A DNA stretch of 20,308 bases, taken from NCBI GenBank assembly GCA_023453125.1, contig JAEXUB010000231.1, positions 1 to 20,308 on the forward strand, written 5' to 3'. Below the pieces are notes generated by a model. The model saw nothing but the letters and a program-made list of their open reading frames with translations. It did no database searches and was not told the origin of the DNA. Positions 15,219 through 20,308 of the stretch are shown here, one piece after another. Position 1 is the stretch's first letter. Each line of letters opens with the position of its first letter. Origin of the DNA: Bacteroidota bacterium (GTDB lineage Bacteria; Bacteroidota; Ignavibacteria; Ignavibacteriales; Melioribacteraceae). The position numbers were made by a program, and so were the translations under genes.

Positions 15219-17192
15219 CGTTTTTTCATAAAATCTGCACTTTTTCTCATTTTCCTAATTTCTATTACTTCTATTTCGGCCCAGAATAAAAAAAATAAGG
15301 CTAACCCGGCTAAAAAAGATATTGTAGCTTCCTTTAAAGGAGAAAATATCTCAATTGCGGAATTTAACAGGGCATTTGAGAAAGCCGGTATCCTTAAAAA
15401 GACAGACAAAATTGATACCCTCCAGGAAAAAAAGAATTTCCTTAATCTGTATCTCAATTACAGAATGAAACTGCGCGATGCTCTCGATAAAGGGTATGAT
15501 AAACTTCCCGAGACAAAGAAAGAGATTGAGGAGTACAGGAATTCAATTGCATCAAGCATGTATCTTGAGAAAGAGGTGATTGAAAAGGGAATTAAGGACC
15601 TTTATGAAAAAAGAAAATATGAAGTTAGAATTGCACATATTTTCATAAAGTACGACTCTTCACAGACCGACCTTGGAATGGAAAAAGCGAAGATGGTTCT
15701 GGATAAAATAAAAGCCGGAGCTAAGTTCGAAGATATGGTACTTCAATATTCAGACGACGAAAACTCAAAATTTAAACAGGGGGATTTGTATTATCTGAAT
15801 TATGAAGATGTGCAGGACAGAACAATGGTGTCTGCACTGTTCGAAACCGAACCAGGTACTGTAATAGATAATATATTTGATACATTCAAAGGTTATCATA
15901 TTATAAAAGTTTTAGAAAAGAAACCCAGAATATGGGGAATTCATTTGAGCCATATTCTTACTTTGTATAATCCCGACGGTAAAGGGGTCGATAGCGCAAG
16001 AGCAAAAAACAGAATTTTTGAGGCTTATACAGAACTTAAGAACGGGGTTCCATTTGAGACTGTTGCTGCAAAATACTCCGATGACAAGAACAGCTCTCAA
16101 AAAGGGGGTGCTATCGGGGTAGCTGCAAGGAATAAAATGGTAAGAAACCTTGAAGAGGAAGTACTTAAACTGAAAGAAAATGAACTTTCGGATATATTAA
16201 AGACAGATTACGGTTATCATGTATTTAAGGCTACAAAGATTGATCCGGCTCCATCATATGAAGAGGAAAGGGAAAAGTTAAGAACCCAATTCAAGCAGAC
16301 GAAAAATCAGGAATCAATGCAGAGGATAATAAGAATTCTTAAAATGGAATCGAATTACAGGGTAAACGCTTCTCTATTCGATAAGTTATTTGCAGTTAGA
16401 GATTCATTCCTGGTCGGCGATGACATATATATGGAAAAACTTAAAAAGCCTTATAAGGATTCCATACTTGTAACAATAAATAACGCACCGGTACACGCCG
16501 ACAGTCTGTTTGAGTTTATGGAAAATTCAGAGGATATTGCGGGTAAGAGATATATGTCAAGTCTACTTTCTTATGCGCATGAAAAATTCATTACAAAGAT
16601 TCTCATAAACCGTAAAGCTTTAAGCGAATACCGGGATGATCCTGCGTTTTTAGAGATAATGAAAGACTACAAAGAGGGGATTCTCTCATTCAAAGTCACA
16701 GAACAGAATGTGTGGAGCAAGGTTAAAGTGGATTCTATACAGGCAAAGAAATACTGGAATGCCAATAAGGAAAAATACCGCACAAAACAAAAATATGCTT
16801 TTAGCGAATTATTCCTGAATTCAGCCCATCTTAGAGATTCAGTATATGCAGCGCTCAAAAACGGCACTCCATTCGATGAATTATTGAAAAAGTGGGGAAA
16901 GCAGGGGGTAAACGGATCGAGAAGCTTATCTGCAGATGAGAGCCCGCTCGCCGCTGCGGCTGCAAGAATTGACAAGGCGGGAAATTATGCGGAGCCTCTT
17001 GAAAATAACGGCGGATGGTCTATAATAAGGCTCGATGCAAATCTGCCTCCACGTATTAAAACATTTGAAGAGGCTAAAGGGGAAGTATCGGCTGCGGTTC
17101 AGGAGATTGAAACCGGTAGAATTGATGCGGCTTATATCAAATCTCTTGCAGCTAAGTACAAACCCGTATTATATTCAGAGAATATCAAATAA
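15216..17192 (+). CDS. Periplasmic PpiC/parvulin-type peptidyl-prolyl isomerase, multi-domain
   Basis: This is a secreted folding factor that probably assists outer-membrane or exported proteins. The 658-residue precursor begins with a signal peptide (RFFIKSALFLIFLISITS, cleavage near SISAQ, residue 23). A helical SurA-N-like region (about 34-135) precedes parvulin domain 1 (about 137-234, with AHIFI and GYHII) and parvulin domain 2 (about 241-340, with SHILT, YSDDKNS, KGGAIG and YGYHV). A second helical SurA-N-like region (about 417-523, starting VTINNAPVHADSLF) leads to a third, degenerate parvulin-like segment (about 526-606), in which the GYH signature has become GGWSII. The product is longer than SurA (about 420 residues). 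It is the first gene of a four-gene block, with the next gene starting two bases after its stop. Confidence 0.85.
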   Translation: MRFFIKSALFLIFLISITSISAQNKKNKANPAKKDIVASFKGENISIAEFNRAFEKAGILKKTDKIDTLQEKKNFLNLYLNYRMKLRDALDKGYDKLPETKKEIEEYRNSIASSMYLEKEVIEKGIKDLYEKRKYEVRIAHIFIKYDSSQTDLGMEKAKMVLDKIKAGAKFEDMVLQYSDDENSKFKQGDLYYLNYEDVQDRTMVSALFETEPGTVIDNIFDTFKGYHIIKVLEKKPRIWGIHLSHILTLYNPDGKGVDSARAKNRIFEAYTELKNGVPFETVAAKYSDDKNSSQKGGAIGVAARNKMVRNLEEEVLKLKENELSDILKTDYGYHVFKATKIDPAPSYEEEREKLRTQFKQTKNQESMQRIIRILKMESNYRVNASLFDKLFAVRDSFLVGDDIYMEKLKKPYKDSILVTINNAPVHADSLFEFMENSEDIAGKRYMSSLLSYAHEKFITKILINRKALSEYRDDPAFLEIMKDYKEGILSFKVTEQNVWSKVKVDSIQAKKYWNANKEKYRTKQKYAFSELFLNSAHLRDSVYAALKNGTPFDELLKKWGKQGVNGSRSLSADESPLAAAAARIDKAGNYAEPLENNGGWSIIRLDANLPPRIKTFEEAKGEVSAAVQEIETGRIDAAYIKSLAAKYKPVLYSENIK

Positions 17193-17194
17193 AT

Positions 17195-18016
17195 ATGCAC
17201 GGGATAAAGAACTCAATATTGACGGCGCTTCCGTTTATTCTGCTTTTAGCTTCCTGTAAAGAGGAAAAAGAGGTAAAGGATTATTCTGCCCGTGTTGAGA
17301 AGGATTATCTATACAACAGCACACTCGATTCTGCGCTGACTACTGAAAAATATAAGAATTTATATAAAGAAGAGTTTGTTAACAGGTGGGTGCACGACCG
17401 GCTCTTATACAATGAAGCCGTTAAAAACGGTATTCTGGATGATGAAGAGTATAAAAAAATAGTAGCGGCCATTAAGGAAGAAGCTGCAATTGCCCTTTAT
17501 ATTAAAAAGCTGAATGATGAATTTGATCTTTCCTTTAATGAAGACGATTTAAAGGATTTTTACCGGGAATCTGCAGAAGAATTCAGATGCGGCGACGATG
17601 CGTTTGTTTATAATGAAATTAGGTTCGTCAGTTTCGATAAAGCTGTTCAATTCCGGCAGGTCCTAATGGAAAACGGGTGGGATAAAGCGTTGCAGGTTTT
17701 CAAAGGGGATCCTACAATCCGTTCACTGTCTCCCAACAGGTTCCTTTTCGGAAATCAGATTCAGCCTTTTGAAATATATAAAATTGTAGTTAATATGCAG
17801 GCCGGTGACGTAAGCATTCTTACAGAGACGGAACCGGGGGTTTTTACGATTGTACAACTGGTTAAGAGTTTCCCAAAGGATTCGGTTCCTGATTTTGAAT
17901 ACATAACAGACCTGGTAAAAGACCGTTTCCTGATGCAGAAAAGAAAAATTCTGCTCGATGAGGCTGTTCAGAAACTCTATTCTAAATATGATATTGAAAT
18001 AAAAAAGGATAAATAA
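17195..18016 (+). CDS. SurA-like lipoprotein with a degenerate parvulin domain
   Basis: The 273-residue product starts with a lipoprotein signal: hydrophobic helix and lipobox LASC, with Cys21 as the lipidated residue. A helical SurA-N-like region (about 30-128) precedes a segment (about 137-224) that follows the parvulin pattern (NEIRFVSFDKA, GWDKAL, QAGDVS, VFTIVQLV). However, the family's HI..., GG(D/E)LG and GYHII signatures are absent at the places where they should be, so isomerase activity is unlikely and a chaperone or scaffold role is more plausible (inference). It begins two bases after the previous stop without a clear ribosome site, suggesting coupling, and its stop TAA overlaps the ATG of surA by one base. 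Annotation as a peptidyl-prolyl isomerase would overstate what is seen. Confidence 0.72.
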   Translation: MHGIKNSILTALPFILLLASCKEEKEVKDYSARVEKDYLYNSTLDSALTTEKYKNLYKEEFVNRWVHDRLLYNEAVKNGILDDEEYKKIVAAIKEEAAIALYIKKLNDEFDLSFNEDDLKDFYRESAEEFRCGDDAFVYNEIRFVSFDKAVQFRQVLMENGWDKALQVFKGDPTIRSLSPNRFLFGNQIQPFEIYKIVVNMQAGDVSILTETEPGVFTIVQLVKSFPKDSVPDFEYITDLVKDRFLMQKRKILLDEAVQKLYSKYDIEIKKDK

Positions 18017-19284
18017 TGAAACGCTTTTTATTAGCATTTTTAATTTTTGCCGGATCGCAGGCCTTTGCGCAGGAAGTACTTGAAAAGGTTGTGGCCGTTG
18101 TTGATAATGAAATTATACTTAAATCGGAACTTGATAATTATGTGCTCCTTGAGGCTTCTAAAAATAATATCGATCCCGCAGATATGGCATTCAGAAAGAA
18201 AATCCTGAGCCAGCTTATAGACCAGAAGCTTATTTATGCTCAGGCGCAGATAGACAGCATTAAGGTTACCGATGAAGAGGCAAATCAGGCTGTTGAATGG
18301 AGATACGGACAGATACTGCAGCAGTACGGTTCAAAGGAGGCTCTTGAAAAGGCATTTAACGGTCCGGTTGATAAACTGAAAAAAGTACTTAAAGAAGAGC
18401 TCATTAAAAAGCTTATGAATGACAGGCTGATTGAGAAAAAGTTCGGAAGAGTTACCGTAAATTCGGAAGAAGTAAGAGCGTTCTATAATTCATTTAAAGA
18501 TTCTCTTGGAATGGTTAATGAAAAATATAAAATAGCCCACATATTTGTTAACCCGAAGACCGGAGAACGAATTCAAAAAGAGGCAAAGGATTTTGCGCAG
18601 AAACTTCTCGATTCACTTAAAAATGGCGCCGATTTTGCCACTCTGGCAAAGAGACATTCAAATGACGGTTCTGCTGCTAACGGGGGAGATCTCGGAGAAG
18701 CTAAAAGAGGAATGTACGTTCCCGAATTTGAAGCCGCGGCATTTTCTCTCGCGCCTAACCAGATAAGCGACCTGGTAAAAACTCAATACGGCTACCATAT
18801 TATTCAGCTCCTCGAAAGAAAAGGGGAAATGATTAGATGCAGGCACATTCTTATTAAACCTAAAAGCGACGATAAAAACGATCTGGAAGCTATCCAGTTT
18901 CTCAGCGACCTAAGAGACAGCATTATGCTGAAGAAAAATACTTTTGAATATTATGCCCGTAAATACAGCGATGATAAGAATTCAGCGCGTCTCGGAGGTG
19001 AACTCGGAACCTGGGAAGGTTCGCAGCTCGATAAACAAATTATGGAGCAGCTCGCAAAATTGAAAGAAGGGGATGTCGGCTTTGCTAAAAGATACGACAT
19101 AGGAGGAGACGTTTACGGGTTCCACCTCCTTAAACTTGTTAAAAAAGTGCCTCAGCACAAGGCCGACCTCGATCTGGATTATGACGAAATTAAGAATATT
19201 GTTATCCAGAAAAAAAGGGCTGATTTAATTGCCAAGTATATTGAAGAGCTTAAAAACAGCATATATTGGGAAATCAGGTTATAG
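18016..19284 (+). CDS. surA: SurA periplasmic chaperone / peptidyl-prolyl isomerase
   Basis: SurA escorts unfolded outer-membrane proteins across the periplasm to the BAM complex. The 422-residue precursor has a clear signal peptide (cleavage after AFA, residue 18), a SurA N-terminal domain (about 20-150, beginning EKVVAVVDNEIILKSEL), parvulin domain 1 (about 172-267, with KIAHIFV, GGDLGE and YGYHIIQL), parvulin domain 2 (about 274-375, with CRHILI, YSDDKNS, LGGELG and YGFHLLKL) and a C-terminal helix that closes the core. Both parvulin domains keep the signature residues. The ATG at 18016 overlaps the previous stop by one base and has AGGA seven bases upstream. Its neighbours are two related folding factors and a MoxR ATPase, which supports a role in envelope biogenesis. 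Confidence 0.9.
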   Translation: MKRFLLAFLIFAGSQAFAQEVLEKVVAVVDNEIILKSELDNYVLLEASKNNIDPADMAFRKKILSQLIDQKLIYAQAQIDSIKVTDEEANQAVEWRYGQILQQYGSKEALEKAFNGPVDKLKKVLKEELIKKLMNDRLIEKKFGRVTVNSEEVRAFYNSFKDSLGMVNEKYKIAHIFVNPKTGERIQKEAKDFAQKLLDSLKNGADFATLAKRHSNDGSAANGGDLGEAKRGMYVPEFEAAAFSLAPNQISDLVKTQYGYHIIQLLERKGEMIRCRHILIKPKSDDKNDLEAIQFLSDLRDSIMLKKNTFEYYARKYSDDKNSARLGGELGTWEGSQLDKQIMEQLAKLKEGDVGFAKRYDIGGDVYGFHLLKLVKKVPQHKADLDLDYDEIKNIVIQKKRADLIAKYIEELKNSIYWEIRL

Positions 19285-19295
19285 GGAAATTGTTG
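19283..19295 (+). promoter_or_regulatory. Ribosome binding site for the moxR TTG start
   Basis: AGGGA (19283-19287) overlaps the surA stop codon and lies five bases before TTG 19293. It supports this codon over TTG 19266, which has no such site, and over ATG 19353, which would shorten the N-terminal helix. Confidence 0.5.
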
Positions 19296-20285
19296 AGCGG
19301 AAACAGGGAAGATAACGGAGATCTTTTATTAATCGAAAAGCTTTCATTCCAAATGGGGATGGTTAAAAGCGAGATTAAAAAAGTAATAATAGGACAGGAC
19401 GATATCATTGATAAACTCCTTACCGCTCTTCTCTCAAAAGGGCACTGCCTTCTTGTAGGTGTTCCCGGGCTGGCAAAAACTCTTCTTATTAAGACTCTTG
19501 CAGAAGTATTGGACCTTAAATTCAGCAGGATTCAGTTTACCCCTGATTTGATGCCTTCTGATATAACGGGTACGGATATTCTTGAAGAGGATATGCAAAC
19601 AAGGAAGAGGGAACTGAGGTTTATTAAAGGCCCGGTATTTGCCAATATCATTCTGGCCGATGAAATAAACAGGACTCCTCCAAAGACTCAATCCGCACTT
19701 CTTGAAGCAATGCAGGAGTATAAAGTTACGGCAGCAGGCATAAACTATCCCCTAGAAGAGCCGTTTTTTGTGCTTGCGACTCAGAACCCTATTGAACAGG
19801 AGGGTACATACCCCCTTCCCGAAGCACAGCTTGACCGCTTTATGTTTTCGCTATGGCTCGATTATCCGGATTATAAAAATGAAATTGAAATTATAAAATC
19901 GACCACGGGAAATATTACTCCCCGTCTTGAAAAAATTATTACCGGAAGGGAAATTATGCAGTTCCAGGAGGTTATAAGGAAAGTTCCTGTTGCCGATAAC
20001 GTTGTTGAGCATGCGGTATCGATTGTAAATTCAACCCGCCCGTCGGCCCCGGCAAGCGGAAAATTTATTAAGGAATATGTAAGCTGGGGGGCAGGTCCCC
20101 GTGCCGCTCAGTTCCTAATTCTTGCGGCAAAGACAAATGCGGTTCTTAAAGGCAGACTAACTCCTTCAATCGGTGATGTAAATGAATTCCTTCTTCCGGT
20201 CTTAAGGCACCGGATAATTCCCAATTTCTCAGCCGAGGCGGATGGAATTAACGCCCTCGAAATAATCAAAAATTTAAGTAAATAA
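19293..20285 (+). CDS. MoxR-family AAA+ ATPase
   Basis: MoxR proteins are cytoplasmic AAA+ chaperones thought to work with von Willebrand A-domain partners in assembling or activating complexes. The 330-residue product (from TTG 19293) has an N-terminal helix with the GQ motif (VIIGQDD), Walker A GVPGLAKT (56-63), Walker B IILADE (119-124), sensor 1 in ATQNP (162-166), an arginine-finger segment LPEAQLDRF, and sensor 2 in GPRA (268-271). All residues needed for ATP hydrolysis are present. The first ATG in frame is 60 bases later, so a TTG start is likely; TTG 19290 and 19266 remain alternatives. It starts eight bases after surA. In Bacteroidota moxR usually precedes DUF58 and BatA-type genes; these would lie beyond the right edge. 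Confidence 0.9.
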   Translation: MSGNREDNGDLLLIEKLSFQMGMVKSEIKKVIIGQDDIIDKLLTALLSKGHCLLVGVPGLAKTLLIKTLAEVLDLKFSRIQFTPDLMPSDITGTDILEEDMQTRKRELRFIKGPVFANIILADEINRTPPKTQSALLEAMQEYKVTAAGINYPLEEPFFVLATQNPIEQEGTYPLPEAQLDRFMFSLWLDYPDYKNEIEIIKSTTGNITPRLEKIITGREIMQFQEVIRKVPVADNVVEHAVSIVNSTRPSAPASGKFIKEYVSWGAGPRAAQFLILAAKTNAVLKGRLTPSIGDVNEFLLPVLRHRIIPNFSAEADGINALEIIKNLSK

Positions 20286-20308
20286 TTTTAACTGATATTC
20301 TCCGGTGA
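20286..20308. other. Noncoding right edge
   Basis: Twenty-three bases after the moxR stop show no start codon, hairpin or repeat that I can support. The next gene lies outside the window. Confidence 0.6.

Overview
The window looks like chromosomal core DNA from a member of the Bacteroidota/Ignavibacteria (FCB) group. The reasons are a single-chain fused E1 alpha-beta 2-oxoacid dehydrogenase, a methionyl-tRNA synthetase with a C-terminal tRNA-binding domain, a chain of SurA/PpiC chaperones beside a MoxR ATPase, a possible TAnnTTTG-type promoter box in front of several genes, and moderately AT-rich DNA with strong AGGAG ribosome sites. The placement is an inference from gene content and protein style; no 16S rRNA or other marker is present. 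I see no tRNA, rRNA, CRISPR array, insertion sequence or phage gene.

Layout. (1) Positions 1-2207: a cytosolic-looking multi-sensor histidine kinase whose 5' end lies outside the window. (2) 2217-3563, minus strand: glmM (phosphoglucosamine mutase), convergent with the kinase and divergent from the next block. (3) 3662-5989: an endonuclease III, an EamA-family transporter and a small single-pass membrane protein of unknown function. (4) 6172-12035: a 2-oxoacid dehydrogenase module (E3 lpdA, octanoyltransferase lipB, fused E1 alpha-beta, two-lipoyl E2), closed by two tandem hairpin terminators, the first of which carries the E2 stop codon in its loop. (5) 12167-15148: metG (TTG start) followed six bases later by an orphan beta-class DNA methyltransferase. 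(6) 15216-20285: four tightly packed genes for envelope protein folding (large PpiC-type isomerase, SurA-like lipoprotein with a degenerate parvulin domain, SurA, and a MoxR ATPase with a likely TTG start). The last 23 bases are noncoding.

How the genes work together. Block 4 is nearly self-contained: LipB attaches the octanoyl precursor of lipoate to the two E2 lipoyl domains, E1 decarboxylates the 2-oxoacid, E2 transfers the acyl group to CoA and E3 reoxidises the lipoyl arm. LipA, which inserts sulfur, is not in the window. Block 6 reads as an outer-membrane or secreted-protein chaperone relay: two periplasmic parvulin chaperones, one membrane-anchored relative that has lost the catalytic signature residues, and a cytoplasmic AAA+ MoxR. 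This block is the best candidate for a system worth study. The remaining genes are largely housekeeping.
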